A DNA stretch of 33,220 nucleotides from Marinobacterium rhizophilum DSM 18822 (GTDB lineage: Bacteria; Pseudomonadota; Gammaproteobacteria; Pseudomonadales; Balneatricaceae). The DNA lies in the NCBI RefSeq assembly GCF_000378045.1, contig NZ_KB899121.1:1-33220 (forward strand), in the 5' to 3' direction. The notes beneath the pieces are model-generated. The model was not told where the DNA came from. It searched no databases and saw nothing but the letters and a program-made list of their open reading frames with translations. The first letter of the stretch is position 1, and every line of letters begins with the position of its first letter. This document shows, piece by piece, positions 7,392 through 16,159 of the stretch. A program made the translations under genes and the position numbers.

Positions 7392-8261
7392 TCAGGATAC
7401 AGCTGAAAGTCGGAACGTTTTGATCAGAAGGCTGTGCAGTTTGTCTACGGCTTTGGAGTCCTTTGAGGCACGACTTCGATAAACCGATACCTCCATGGGT
7501 TCGAGCGGCCCTAATCCTTGCTCGCTGCCCAGAATTTCCAGATGTGCCGGCACGCTGCACTGGGTTAACACGGCGACGGCAAGGCCGCTTTCAACTGCCG
7601 CTAACTGACCGGCAAGGCTGGAGCTGTTATAGACCAGCTTGTATCGGCGTCCTTGCAACGCCAGGGAATTGATGGCGGTGCGTCGTGCGAGGCTGGTGTC
7701 TTCATAAACTGCAATTGGGAGCGGGTCGCGTCTCCACACCTGGAATTGCGCACATCCTACCCATACCATCGGTTCATGAAACAGCAGGGTTCCGTGTCGC
7801 GGATCGTCACGTGAGACGAGTGCAAGATCCAGGTCACCGCACTCAACACGGGGGATCAAAGACGTTGACTGCTCACAGTAAAGTTCAATCTCTACGGCGT
7901 CATGATGCGGCGCGAAACGTTTGAGTGCGGGTGTAAGGTACTTGGCTGCATAGTCGTCCGGAACCCCAAGGCGAATGCGGCCGGTCAATTCCTCCCCATG
8001 AAACGCAGCCTGCGTCTCGGCATGCAGATCGAGCATCCGCCGGGCATAACCCAACAGTAATTGTCCTTCGGCTGTGAGCTGGTGTTGCCGGGGACCTCGC
8101 ACCAGCAGTTGGCAGTCCAGGGCCGCTTCAAGTTTCTTGAGTTGCATGCTCACCGCAGACTGGGAGCGATGAACCTCCGGGGCTGCGCCCGACAACGAGC
8201 CCGCATCCACCACTGCGACAAAGCATTTAAGCCAGTCAATCTGAAGGTCCTGGAAGGTCAT
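7392..8261 (-). CDS. LysR family transcriptional regulator
   Basis: A 289-residue LysR-type regulator. The winged HTH is at about residues 8-66 (LKCFVAVVDAGSLSGAAPEV then RSQSAVSMQLKKLEAALDCQ and LLGYARRML). The effector-binding domain starts near 92 (GRIRLGVPDDYAAKYLTPAL) and continues with GDLDLALVSRD and VESGLAVAVLTQCSVP. It is divergent from azlCD with a LysR-type palindrome just upstream of its own start, so it probably regulates azlCD, perhaps in response to an amino acid, and represses itself. A Pro replaces the residue usually found at position 28 of the HTH (GAAPEVHRSQS), which is slightly unusual. Confidence 0.93.
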   Translation of the reverse strand: MTFQDLQIDWLKCFVAVVDAGSLSGAAPEVHRSQSAVSMQLKKLEAALDCQLLVRGPRQHQLTAEGQLLLGYARRMLDLHAETQAAFHGEELTGRIRLGVPDDYAAKYLTPALKRFAPHHDAVEIELYCEQSTSLIPRVECGDLDLALVSRDDPRHGTLLFHEPMVWVGCAQFQVWRRDPLPIAVYEDTSLARRTAINSLALQGRRYKLVYNSSSLAGQLAAVESGLAVAVLTQCSVPAHLEILGSEQGLGPLEPMEVSVYRSRASKDSKAVDKLHSLLIKTFRLSAVS

Positions 8262-8276
8262 GCACTTAGCTCATTC

Positions 8277-8291
8277 ATTCGAATTTCGAAT
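8277..8291. promoter_or_regulatory. LysR-type operator in the lysR/azlC divergent region
   Basis: ATTCGAA-T-TTCGAAT is a perfect 7+1+7 palindrome that fits the T-N11-A LysR box. It lies 15 bp upstream of the lysR start codon, just downstream of the lysR promoter, which predicts autorepression. Confidence 0.65.
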
Positions 8292-8293
8292 AG

Positions 8294-8322
8294 TATATAG
8301 ATAAAATATGCGATTTTCTTAA
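8294..8322 (-). promoter_or_regulatory. Candidate lysR promoter
   Basis: On the minus strand a -35-like TTAAGA (8317-8322), a 17-bp spacer and a -10-like TATATA (8294-8299) lie just upstream of the palindrome. Hexamers match only moderately. Confidence 0.45.
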
Positions 8323-8466
8323 TCCAATATTGAGCGCATAGTTCTGACAAGCGTGCATCTCACCGCCTTCCATTGGGTGCCGGCTGGGCGTAAACAGCAT
8401 TTGCGCAAGGCAGCATCAACTCCATGCCGGGAGTGGACAGACGATGCGAATCAGAGGGATAGTGGC

Positions 8467-9183
8467 ATGTTAGACAGCGATGCGAAGCTGCATGAATTTA
8501 ATCGCCAAACCGTATGGGCGGGCTTCAAGCAGCTCGTCCCTATTTCTGTTTTTGTAATTGCGTTCGGGGCAGCCTTTGGGCTGGCGGCAACACAATCGGG
8601 TCTGGATGATGCTTCGATAGTTATCATGAGTACGCTGGTTTTCGCCGGTGCCTCACAGTTTGCCACTTTGGAGTTGTGGGGGCCTCAAGTACCGATAGCC
8701 ACACTGGTCATCACTGTATTTGCTATCAATGCTCGACATCTCCTGATGGGAGCAACTCTCTATCCCTGGCTGCGCCAGTTATCACCGGCAAAGCGCTATG
8801 GTGCGATGCTGTTTGCGTCCGATGCCAACTGGGCTATGTCCATGCAGGCATTTAGCCGTGGGCAGCCGGGTATGGGGCTTTTATTGGGGGGTGGTCTTGC
8901 TCTCTGGTCATTCTGGGTTCTGGGTACCTGGCTGGGTATTTATTTTGGCGGTGCCATTCATGATCCCAAAAGCTTGGGGCTCGATATGGTGATGGGCTGT
9001 TTCCTGCTGGCAATGGTCGTTGGCGGGAAAAAAAACCTGCGACTGTTAATCATCTGGATAATTGCTGCCTGCGCATCCCTGATGGCCTACTGGTACCTCC
9101 CAAGCAACAGCCATGTCGTTGTGGGGGCTCTGGCAGGCGGTGTAATGGGGACTTTATGGGGGGAGAAAAGCAATGAGCATTGA
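8467..9183 (+). CDS. azlC: AzlC family branched-chain amino acid exporter, large subunit
   Basis: A 238-residue inner-membrane protein with about six to eight helices. Seen AzlC signatures: KQLVPISVFVIAFGAAFGLA, MSTLVFAGASQFATLELW, VFAINARHLLMGATL, FASDANWAM and VMGCFLLAMVV. With AzlD it forms a two-subunit exporter of the LIV-E type that pumps out branched-chain amino acids or related compounds such as azaleucine. The ATG at 8467, with AGAGGG at 8453-8458, was chosen over an in-frame upstream codon at 8353 that has no ribosome site and an unlike N-terminal extension. The gene overlaps azlD by 11 bp, indicating translational coupling. Confidence 0.92.
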   Translation: MLDSDAKLHEFNRQTVWAGFKQLVPISVFVIAFGAAFGLAATQSGLDDASIVIMSTLVFAGASQFATLELWGPQVPIATLVITVFAINARHLLMGATLYPWLRQLSPAKRYGAMLFASDANWAMSMQAFSRGQPGMGLLLGGGLALWSFWVLGTWLGIYFGGAIHDPKSLGLDMVMGCFLLAMVVGGKKNLRLLIIWIIAACASLMAYWYLPSNSHVVVGALAGGVMGTLWGEKSNEH

Positions 9184-9481
9184 AACGGCCGGGTTTGGCG
9201 CGCTGGTCATTGTTTTGGTTATGTCAGTCGTGACCCTGGCCACCCGCTGGGGCGGTGTTTTCGTCATGTCATACGTGCCCATCAGCGACAGGGTCAAACA
9301 GTTCATTAACGCCATGTCGGGTTCCGTGTTGGTGGCACTGCTGGCACCCATGGCAATTAATGGTGATAACGGCGCCCGACTGGCCTTATTGGCCACGGCA
9401 ATCACCATGTTGTTAATAAAAAAGCCGCTGCCTGCGATCGCCGCCGGGATACTGACAGCGGCCTTGTTTAGGCAGTTTTGA
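9173..9481 (+). CDS. azlD: AzlD family branched-chain amino acid exporter, small subunit
   Basis: A 102-residue membrane protein with about four helices. Family features seen are LVMSVVTLATRWGGVFVMSY, the VKQFINAMSGSVLVALLAP segment, and the terminal helix LPAIAAGILTAALFRQF. It pairs with AzlC in the inner membrane. The start at 9173 lies inside the end of azlC, with GGGGAG upstream as ribosome site. Confidence 0.92.
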   Translation: MSIETAGFGALVIVLVMSVVTLATRWGGVFVMSYVPISDRVKQFINAMSGSVLVALLAPMAINGDNGARLALLATAITMLLIKKPLPAIAAGILTAALFRQF

Positions 9482-9963
9482 CGTACTATCAATCCGGCGC
9501 TTAATACTTGAAGCCGGGATGCTGAATCACTTGAGCTTTTCTTTCGAAAGAAAAGACCATAGTGATCGCCATCCCTTTCCTCGTAAAAGCCCAGCATGTC
9601 CGCCCACTTGCGCCCACGCTTTCGGGGTTAAAAAGCCGGTGGTGCGACTGCAAAGTAGGCATGGAGCCGATTTGTAGTCAGGATAATAATAGGCTTCTCT
9701 CGTTCGAGCGATTTGTTCGGTTCACATCCCGCCCAGCGCTCATTTCTGTAGCGCTATTCTGCTCCGTGTAAGCTTCCCTGGTTCTGTCTCTGGTGTTGTC
9801 GACTCCCGCCGAGGACTTGACAGTCGCTGTTATTATGAATTAATAATTACATAATTATGCATGCCAGCTAACCCCTTAGAATAATACCTGGCTGCATTAA
9901 CGCGGCTGTTGCCGCTGGCCGGGCACATGGGGGTGCCGTGTGCCGATGTATCGAGGCCATTGC
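9482..9963. other. Intergenic region between azlD and the FAH-family gene
   Basis: No gene is seen. It contains a 20-bp perfect palindrome at 9536-9555 (CTTTTCTTTCGAAAGAAAAG) that could form a hairpin or cruciform near the end of the azlCD transcript. Toward the right end the base composition turns AT-rich (9828-9860), where the promoter of the next gene is predicted. Confidence 0.5.
9817..9847 (+). promoter_or_regulatory. Candidate promoter and operator for the FAH-family gene
   Basis: A consensus -35 TTGACA (9817-9822) is followed after 19 bp by AATAAT (9842-9847). An inverted repeat TTATTA-TGAAT-TAATAA (9830-9846) covers the spacer and -10, as expected of a repressor site. The long spacer lowers confidence. 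Confidence 0.5.
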
Positions 9964-10962
9964 ATGAGACTTGTAACATTTCAGAACCCTGTGGGCGTAA
10001 AGCGTATTGGCGCGCTTTTTGTGCATGCGACGGGGGAGAAGGTGGTGGATCTGAACTATGCCTATGCCGCCTTTGCGCTTGATGCCCATAACGATCCGAG
10101 GCCACAGGCCATGGCTGATGCGCTGGTACCTGCGGATATGCGGGAACTGTTTGCCGGTGGCGATCGCAGCCTGGATGCGGCCCGTGCCGCCGAAGCCTAC
10201 GTCATTGAAAAAAATGATTCGACGCTGCGGGGTACCAACGGAGAAATGCTGCTGTTCAGGCGTGAAGATGTAAAGCTCCTTGCCCCCATACAGCCGACGA
10301 AACTCTGGCATACGGCGGGTAATTTTCTCGAACATATCGACGAAATGGGCGAGGCAGGCTTTGAATATGAAGCTGAAAAGCCCTGGATTGGCTTTTACCA
10401 GAATACTACTGCTTGCATCGGTCCGGACGCGCCCATTGTCTACCCGCAACAGTTAACCCAGGCACTCGATTACGAGCTGGAAATCTGTGCGGTCATCAAG
10501 GGCGTACGACACAAGAACCTGTCCGTCGCTGATGCACAGAGTGCCATTGGCGGTTATCTCATTTTCAATGATGTCACTGCACGGGATATTCAGGCGACGG
10601 AGTTTCCGAATCGCAGCTATGGCTACAGCAAGGCGCTCGATACCTTCTGTCCGATAGGTCCCTGTATCGTAACCACAGATGAAATTGGCGATGCATCAAA
10701 CCTGGCGATGCAACTCATGGTTAATGGTGAGATACGCCAGCAATCGTCGACCAGCCGAATGTGTCGAAGCATGGCGGAGATCGTCAGCTATTACTCCGGC
10801 CAGGGTTTTGTTGGCGGCGATCTTGTCAGCTCCGGTACGCCCAGTGGCTGTGCGGTGTTTCATGCAGATCCGGCTGCATGGTATCTACAGCCCGGCGATG
10901 TGGTGGAATGCGAGGTCGAGAAGCTCGGAATACTGCGTAACGCGGTGGTTGCCGGCGAATAG
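9964..10962 (+). CDS. Fumarylacetoacetate hydrolase (FAH) family protein
   Basis: A 332-residue cytosolic enzyme of the FAH superfamily, Mg2+-dependent hydrolases, decarboxylases or isomerases of beta-diketo and 2-oxo-enoic acids. Seen landmarks: the N-terminal MRLVTFQNPVGVKRIGAL, then WHTAGNFLEHIDEMGE, the metal-ligand strand DYELEICAVIKG, IGGYLIFNDVTARDIQ, GYSKALDTFCPIGPCIV and the C-terminal SGTPSGCAVF and LQPGDVVECEVEKLG. The long N-terminal domain (residues 1-110) sets it apart from short FAHD1-type acylpyruvases; it resembles members in aromatic or sugar-acid catabolism, such as homoprotocatechuate isomerase/decarboxylase or 2-keto-3-deoxy acid hydratase types. The ATG at 9964 is preferred to 9940. 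It stands alone with its own promoter and terminator, so the pathway is unknown. Confidence 0.88.
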   Translation: MRLVTFQNPVGVKRIGALFVHATGEKVVDLNYAYAAFALDAHNDPRPQAMADALVPADMRELFAGGDRSLDAARAAEAYVIEKNDSTLRGTNGEMLLFRREDVKLLAPIQPTKLWHTAGNFLEHIDEMGEAGFEYEAEKPWIGFYQNTTACIGPDAPIVYPQQLTQALDYELEICAVIKGVRHKNLSVADAQSAIGGYLIFNDVTARDIQATEFPNRSYGYSKALDTFCPIGPCIVTTDEIGDASNLAMQLMVNGEIRQQSSTSRMCRSMAEIVSYYSGQGFVGGDLVSSGTPSGCAVFHADPAAWYLQPGDVVECEVEKLGILRNAVVAGE

Positions 10963-10990
10963 ACTCGCCAGCGGGTTTGTTCGCTGTTAA

Positions 10991-11015
10991 GGGGAGCTGT
11001 GGGCTCCCTTTTTTT
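10991..11015 (+). terminator. Rho-independent terminator after the FAH-family gene
   Basis: GGGAGC (10992-10997), loop TGTGG and GCTCCC (11003-11008) are followed by seven T residues. Confidence 0.9.
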
Positions 11016-11429
11016 GAATGTTACTGCAAAGCGGCGGTCGCATAGAGGCTCCTTCTGCAGAAGCAATACGCTGTTCATCTGTGGGTGTCATGATTCTCGG
11101 GGATAGTGGGAGCCCTGGGATTGCAGAAGCAAAAGTGAGCGAAAGTACGTTCTATAGATGACGGTCAAGCCGGTCGACAGGCTAGTTCTCAACCAAGTTG
11201 AGTAAGTCGGCAGGTTTGGCTAATTAGTAGTCGATAAACCATGGTGGCTGCGTTATGGTGGGCGCCCGCCAGACGGCAGAGCGTATTTCTCGGTTACTTT
11301 TGTGCTGATTGTCTCGAACCCGTCGCCGGTTATAGTGCGACTTTATAGTACAGAGTACGTACTAAACGATACCGGTGGGCAACACTGGATTGTTGGCCCA
11401 CAAACTGCGCAAACAAGTGAGACACAGGC
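11016..11429. other. Intergenic region and 5' leader of the SHOCT gene
   Basis: No gene is seen. Near the right end GTGGGC (11375-11380) and GCCCAC (11396-11401) pair, with inner CAAC/GTTG, giving a leader hairpin that ends 28 bp before the SHOCT gene start codon. A GTACGTAC palindrome lies at 11355-11362. No convincing promoter hexamers were found. Confidence 0.45.
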
Positions 11430-12296
11430 ATGCAAAAACTTACACCCGCTGGACAAAACCTCGTTAACGACCTGGCTTATCGTTACCAAATAAGTCCCGA
11501 AGCCGTTATGCATATGTTGGTCGCTGTCAACAACGGGGGTGGCAGCATGGCACAATTCAACTGTCCGGAACTGGGTGGGTCCGGCCAGTGGATGCGCGGC
11601 GGCATGACGATGGTAGGCGATATGTTTAACCATGGTCTGAAAATGACGGTCGATAACCTCTGCAATGAACTTTCGGCCGGGCTGGCAAACTTGCAGGTTT
11701 TTCCGGTGATTCAACCCGGAACCCCGGGCAGTGATCAGTGGTGGCCTGCCGGGCTTGGCGTACCGTTCAGCAGAGGCAGCCAGAACAATATCCGCTATGC
11801 GGTATTTCCTGGCCGGCTTGCGATTCAGCTGAATGGCCAAGTAACGGTGTACGACACCCTGAACCACAATATCGGGGGTGTGAGTCAGCAGCAGGGAGGC
11901 GATATGTCGCTCACCTTCAGCAGCCAGTTCGGTACCATTGCTGTTAGCAGCCTGCCGATCGTTTCCGGTCCTGGCATGACGCCAGCCCCCGACACTAATT
12001 TTGCCAATCAGCAGATGTCTGGAAATACATCGAAAAATATCACTAATAATCATGGTGGTAGAGGCGATATGTCGAATTCAAATGACAATTCAAACGCCGG
12101 CAGCTCCACTGCATCGACGACTGCCGGTGGTTTTTCTGCGCCTACGCCGCCGGGCGTGACAAGCTCTGTTTCGGGGAACGCGTCCGTGAATGACCTGCTG
12201 CAAATGATTGAAAAGCTTGCTGCTCTGCGTGATGCCGGAGCGATCACGGATGAAGAGTACAACGTTAAGAAAACCGAGTTGCTAAGTCGGATTTGA
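11430..12296 (+). CDS. SHOCT domain-containing protein of unknown function
   Basis: A 288-residue protein without signal peptide or membrane helix. Residues 1-30 (MQKLTPAGQNLVNDLAYRYQ) resemble a short helical dimer/DNA-interaction segment, and the middle (about 80-190) is beta-rich with Gly, Asn and Gln. Residues 195-245 are a low-complexity Ser/Asn/Thr/Gly linker. The C-terminal 35 residues are a clear SHOCT (short C-terminal) domain: LLQMIEKLAALRDAGAITDE then EYNVKKTELLSRI. SHOCT domains are oligomerisation tails attached to many unrelated proteins, so they do not show function. It lies alone between a leader hairpin and a GC-rich hairpin. I do not recognise the N-terminal family. Confidence 0.8.
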   Translation: MQKLTPAGQNLVNDLAYRYQISPEAVMHMLVAVNNGGGSMAQFNCPELGGSGQWMRGGMTMVGDMFNHGLKMTVDNLCNELSAGLANLQVFPVIQPGTPGSDQWWPAGLGVPFSRGSQNNIRYAVFPGRLAIQLNGQVTVYDTLNHNIGGVSQQQGGDMSLTFSSQFGTIAVSSLPIVSGPGMTPAPDTNFANQQMSGNTSKNITNNHGGRGDMSNSNDNSNAGSSTASTTAGGFSAPTPPGVTSSVSGNASVNDLLQMIEKLAALRDAGAITDEEYNVKKTELLSRI

Positions 12297-12791
12297 TCGC
12301 CCGGCGGCTGAACAACTGACGCGGCCCTGGCGCGCCCGACGGGGCGGTCCAGGGTTAGCGGTTATAAATCTGTATAACCCGTTTCTCGCTGCAAAATGCG
12401 GCTGACCTGTCTGCTGCTCTAACTCCTCACTGGCACTAATCAAGGCTGGCCGTCATGCAGCGGCATAATCATGCCTGCTTTTCGTGGCCTAAAGTCCGCT
12501 CGGAGTCGATCTTCGGTGACCGCGTCGAAGGCTGGAGCCTGGTGTTCAGGCATGGCTTCTGAATAGCAATACCGTCGTTGCGGGTCGCCTGATCCGGTCT
12601 TCTCGCAGTCCGGCTTTCCAGCCTGAGAGCCCTCTCTAACCACCCTGTCTACTACCTATTCAGGCGGGTTTTAGTCCCAAAGTACCATTCTGTCTGCTGG
12701 GCTGGGTTCCTATCATCGGTACGTAGCGGATACGTCTCCGCCCGAAGGCTTCATAACAACTTTGCTCGATAACAAAAAAGAGGAACGCATT
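12297..12791. other. Intergenic region upstream of pqqA
   Basis: No gene is seen. A strong GC hairpin follows the SHOCT gene: CCCTGG (12325-12330) with CCAGGG (12349-12354), inner CGCCC/GGGCG, and no T run. Near pqqA lie two interleaved inverted repeats, ACGTA-GCGGA-TACGT (12721-12735) and GCGGA-TACGTC-TCCGC (12726-12741), which could be a regulator site or a leader switch. No clear sigma-70 promoter was found. Confidence 0.45.
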
Positions 12792-12863
12792 ATGTGGACT
12801 AAACCGGCATACACCGACCTGCGCATCGGCTTCGAAGTCACCATGTACTTCGCAAACCGCTAA
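12792..12863 (+). CDS. pqqA: PQQ precursor peptide PqqA
   Basis: A 23-residue ribosomally made precursor of pyrroloquinoline quinone: [20 protein letters not shown] then ANR. Glu15 and Tyr19 are the two residues that PqqE crosslinks and that become the cofactor; the E-V-T-x-Y spacing is exact and the length equals the Klebsiella peptide. GAGGA lies 8-12 bp upstream. The gene is too short for normal ORF cut-offs. A hairpin terminator follows immediately, so pqqA should be made in excess over the downstream enzymes. Confidence 0.97.
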
Positions 12864-12869
12864 GGGTTC

Positions 12870-12896
12870 CGGCCTCGCGGTGCGGGGCCGTTTTTT
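12870..12896 (+). terminator. Attenuator/partial terminator between pqqA and pqqB
   Basis: A 9-bp stem CGGCCTCGC (12870-12878) / GCGGGGCCG (12882-12890), one G-T pair, loop GGT, then six T residues. As no new promoter is obvious before pqqB, read-through probably sets the ratio of peptide to enzymes. Confidence 0.88.
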
Positions 12897-12949
12897 CGGC
12901 GGGTAGGCGGATGTTCTCCCGTTAAGGTCAGAGAGCGGACATTATAATA

Positions 12950-13870
12950 ATGAAAATTCAAATACTGGGTTCGGCAGCAGGGGGTGGCTTCCCACAGTGG
13001 AACTGCAATTGCCATAATTGCAGCGGCCTGCGTAACGGCACCCTGAATGCCAAGGCGCGCACTCAATCTTCTATCGCGGTCAGCGCCAATGGCACCGACT
13101 GGATTCTGTTCAACACCTCTCCGGATATTCGCGCTCAGCTCGAATCCTTCGCCCCCATGCAGCCGGCACGCGCCCTGCGTGATACGGGTATTGCAGCCAT
13201 TGTCTTCATGGACAGCCAGATCGACCATACCACCGGCCTGCTGATGTTGCGCGAAGGTTGTCCGCACCAGGTCTGGTGCACCGACCGAGTGCAGGATGAT
13301 TTAAGCCAGAGTTTTCCTCTGTTCAACATGCTCAAGCACTGGAACGGTGGAATCGACTGGCACCGTATCGGTGTTGAACCCGGCAACAGCAGCTTCGTTA
13401 TCGACCGGGTGCCGGAATTGACCCTCACCGCCGTGCCCCTGACAAGCAGTGCACCGCCTTATTCGCCGCACCGCAGCGATCCGCACCCCGGCGACAATAT
13501 CGGCATGCTGATTACCGACAGTCGCAGCGGCAAGTCGCTGTTCTATGCCCCGGGCCTGGGCGTGATTGAGCCGCACCTGCTGCCGTTCATGCAGGAGGCC
13601 GACTGCCTGCTGGTGGACGGCACGCTCTGGAACGACGATGAAATGATTCGTGCAGGCGTGGGTACCAAGCTCGGCCGCGATATGGGTCACCTGGCCATGT
13701 CCGGCGAGAGCGGCATGGTTGCGTTCCTGGATACTTTAGAAAAGCCGCGCAAGGTATTGATTCATATAAACAATACCAACCCGATTCTGGATGAAGACTC
13801 CGCCGAGCGGGCGGAACTTGAGCGCCATGGCATCGAGGTATCCGAGGACGGCATGTCCATCGAGCTGTAG
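12950..13870 (+). CDS. pqqB: PQQ biosynthesis protein PqqB
   Basis: A 306-residue metallo-beta-lactamase-fold enzyme of PQQ synthesis, thought to hydroxylate the Glu-Tyr intermediate before PqqC. The N-terminus [20 protein letters not shown] followed by CHNC, a zinc-binding Cys pair set, is diagnostic. [17 protein letters not shown] replaces the classical HxHxDH and is normal for Pqq[34 protein letters not shown] and [11 protein letters not shown] follow, and the usual length of about 304 is met. Second gene of the pqq operon. Confidence 0.97.
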   Translation: MKIQILGSAAGGGFPQWNCNCHNCSGLRNGTLNAKARTQSSIAVSANGTDWILFNTSPDIRAQLESFAPMQPARALRDTGIAAIVFMDSQIDHTTGLLMLREGCPHQVWCTDRVQDDLSQSFPLFNMLKHWNGGIDWHRIGVEPGNSSFVIDRVPELTLTAVPLTSSAPPYSPHRSDPHPGDNIGMLITDSRSGKSLFYAPGLGVIEPHLLPFMQEADCLLVDGTLWNDDEMIRAGVGTKLGRDMGHLAMSGESGMVAFLDTLEKPRKVLIHINNTNPILDEDSAERAELERHGIEVSEDGMSIEL

Positions 13871-13926
13871 TCAGCGGGTTCTCACCCGGCAAGCCTTTAC
13901 CATAAAAACAACGCGGAGGCGGTGCG

Positions 13927-14703
13927 ATGAACAGTTCCGTACAGCAGCTAGCAGACCAGACACCCCTGACGCCTGAAGCCTTTGAGGCGGCATTACGGGC
14001 CAAGGGCGATTACTACCATATCCACCACCCCTTCCACCGTGCCATGCACGAGGGCACCTGTACGCCTGAACAGATTCGCGGCTGGGTGGCGAACCGTTTC
14101 TACTACCAGATCAGCATCCCGGTGAAGGATGCCGCGATCATGGCTAATTGCCCGGATCGCGAAACCCGCAGGCTCTGGGTCCAGCGTGTGCTGGACCATG
14201 ACGGCTACGACGGCGGCGAGGGAGGTATCGAAGCCTGGCTGCGCCTGGGTGAGGCTGTGGGTCTTACCCGCGCAGAAATTCTGTCCCAGGAACATGTGTT
14301 GCCGGGCGTGCGCTTTGCAGTCGATGCCTACGTGAACTTTGCGCGCAGGGCCAGCTGGCAAGAAGCCGCCAGCTCGTCTCTGACCGAGCTGTTTGCGCCG
14401 ACCATCCACCAGTCGCGCCTGTCCAGCTGGCCCCAAAACTACCCGTGGATCGATGCCGATGGCTACCAGTATTTCCGCAACCGCCTGACCGAAGCGCGGC
14501 GCGATGTCGAGCATGGCCTGGTGATCACACTGGCGCACTACAAGACCCGGGCAGAGCAGGAACGCATGCTGGAGATTCTGCAGTTTAAGCTCGACGTGCT
14601 CTGGAGCATGCTCGATGCCATGACCATGGCCTATCAGCTCGACCGCGCGCCGTACCATACGGTGACGGACAAGCGGGTTTACCACCGGGGGCTTTTCTCA
14701 TGA
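13927..14703 (+). CDS. pqqC: Pyrroloquinoline-quinone synthase PqqC
   Basis: A 258-residue cofactor-less oxidase that carries out the final ring closure and eight-electron oxidation giving PQQ. Typical PqqC sequence is seen throughout: [79 protein letters not shown] and [25 protein letters not shown] lies just before the ATG at 13927. It overlaps pqqD by 4 bp (ATGA), indicating translational coupling. Confidence 0.97.
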   Translation: MNSSVQQLADQTPLTPEAFEAALRAKGDYYHIHHPFHRAMHEGTCTPEQIRGWVANRFYYQISIPVKDAAIMANCPDRETRRLWVQRVLDHDGYDGGEGGIEAWLRLGEAVGLTRAEILSQEHVLPGVRFAVDAYVNFARRASWQEAASSSLTELFAPTIHQSRLSSWPQNYPWIDADGYQYFRNRLTEARRDVEHGLVITLAHYKTRAEQERMLEILQFKLDVLWSMLDAMTMAYQLDRAPYHTVTDKRVYHRGLFS

Positions 14704-14969
14704 GTGTTCAACGCATACCGGGGTTTAATCCCATGTTTCGCCTGCAGTGGGAAAAGGCGCAGGACAGCTACGTGCTGCTCTATCCCGAGGGCATGATCAA
14801 GCTCAACCCGAGCGCCGGCGAGATTCTGGCGCGGGTGGACGGCCAGCGCAGTGAAGCCGAGATAACCGCGGCGTTGCAGCAGGCCTTTCCCGATGCCGAC
14901 TCCCTGGCGGGTGATGTGCGCGAATTTATGGAGGTGGCCCGTGAACAGAACTGGATCCGTTTCCTCTAG
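14700..14969 (+). CDS. pqqD: PQQ biosynthesis peptide chaperone PqqD
   Basis: An 89-residue RiPP recognition element protein that binds PqqA and presents it to PqqE. Family features: the initial [40 protein letters not shown] and the helical [15 protein letters not shown]. The C-terminus [15 protein letters not shown] ends inside the pqqE gene, with a 29-bp overlap. Confidence 0.96.
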   Translation: MSVQRIPGFNPMFRLQWEKAQDSYVLLYPEGMIKLNPSAGEILARVDGQRSEAEITAALQQAFPDADSLAGDVREFMEVAREQNWIRFL

Positions 14970-16125
14970 CCTGTCGCCAGTGTCCGGCTGCCTGCCGGAT
15001 GTTGAGCCCAAGCCCGCCGGCCAGCCGCTCTGGCTGCTGGCGGAATTGACCTACAAATGTCCGCTGCAGTGCCCGTACTGCTCCAATCCGCTGGATTTTT
15101 CCGCCAGTGGCCAGGAATTGAGCACCGAACAATGGGTGCAGGTACTGCGCCAGGCCAGGGAGATGGGCGCAGCGCAGCTGGGCTTCTCCGGCGGTGAACC
15201 GCTGACCCGGCCGGACCTGAACGAACTGATTCAGGAAGCCCGTCATCTGGGGTATTACAGTAACCTGATCACCTCGGGACTGGGGCTCAATGAGCGCAAG
15301 CTGGAACAGTTTCGTGCCTCGGGGCTGGACCATATCCAGGTCAGCTTCCAGGCCAGCGACGCCGAGGTCAACAACATGCTGGCCGGCTCCGCCAAGGCGT
15401 TTGAGCAGAAGCTGAAGATGGCACGCGAGGTCAAGGCCAACGGCTATCCCATGGTGCTGAACTTCGTCACGCACAGGCACAACATTGATCGTATCGACCG
15501 CATTATCGAGCTTTGTGTGGAGCTCGGGGCTGACTACGTGGAGCTGGCGACCTGCCAGTACTACGGCTGGGCGTTCGAAAATCGTGAGCAGCTGATGCCC
15601 AGTCGAGCCCAGCTGGAGCGGGCCGAGCGCATCACGAATGAGTACCGCGCCAGGCTTGAAGCCGCCGGCAATCCGATCAAGCTGATCTTCGTAACGCCTG
15701 ACTACTACGAAGAGCGTCCCAAGGGCTGCATGAACGGCTGGGGGCAGATTTTCCTCACCGTGACACCCGATGGTACGGCGTTACCCTGTCACAGTGCGCG
15801 CCAGCTACCGGTTCAATTCCCCAACGTGAAAGACCGCAGCCTGGAGGATATCTGGTACCGCTCCTTTGGTTTCAACAAATACCGTGGCGACGACTGGATG
15901 AAGGAACCGTGCCGTTCCTGCGATGAAAAGGGCAAAGACTTTGGCGGCTGCCGTTGCCAGGCCTACATGCTGACGGGGGATGCCGCCAATGCGGACCCGG
16001 TGTGCAGCAAATCGGCGCATCACGGCAAGATCCTGCAGGCACGCAGTGAAGCGGAAGTACCCACCGATACGCCCATGACCTTTCGTAACGAGCGCAACAG
16101 CCGTGTCTTCTGTCGCAGCGACTGA
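14941..16125 (+). CDS. pqqE: PqqA peptide cyclase PqqE (radical SAM)
   Basis: A 394-residue radical SAM/SPASM enzyme that joins Glu15 and Tyr19 of PqqA by a C-C bond. The SAM-cluster motif C-x3-C-x2-C is Cys40, Cys44 and Cys47 in [28 protein letters not shown] is the GGE motif. The C-terminal SPASM cysteines are visible in [45 protein letters not shown] and PVCSKSAHH. The start is GTG at 14941, with GGAGGT at 14930-14935; the upstream in-frame ATG at 14893 lies deep inside pqqD and is unlikely. No iron-sulfur ligand is missing. Confidence 0.95.
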   Translation: MNRTGSVSSSLSPVSGCLPDVEPKPAGQPLWLLAELTYKCPLQCPYCSNPLDFSASGQELSTEQWVQVLRQAREMGAAQLGFSGGEPLTRPDLNELIQEARHLGYYSNLITSGLGLNERKLEQFRASGLDHIQVSFQASDAEVNNMLAGSAKAFEQKLKMAREVKANGYPMVLNFVTHRHNIDRIDRIIELCVELGADYVELATCQYYGWAFENREQLMPSRAQLERAERITNEYRARLEAAGNPIKLIFVTPDYYEERPKGCMNGWGQIFLTVTPDGTALPCHSARQLPVQFPNVKDRSLEDIWYRSFGFNKYRGDDWMKEPCRSCDEKGKDFGGCRCQAYMLTGDAANADPVCSKSAHHGKILQARSEAEVPTDTPMTFRNERNSRVFCRSD

Positions 16126-16159
16126 ACTCGGTGGGCCAGCGGAGGCGAAGCGAGGCTCC

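Noticed and set aside
11343-12053. 236-codon minus-strand frame opposite the SHOCT gene
   Set aside because: No recognisable product; the plus-strand frame has a SHOCT domain and a sensible start.
13993-14685. 230-codon minus-strand frame opposite pqqC
   Set aside because: Antisense of a highly conserved gene.
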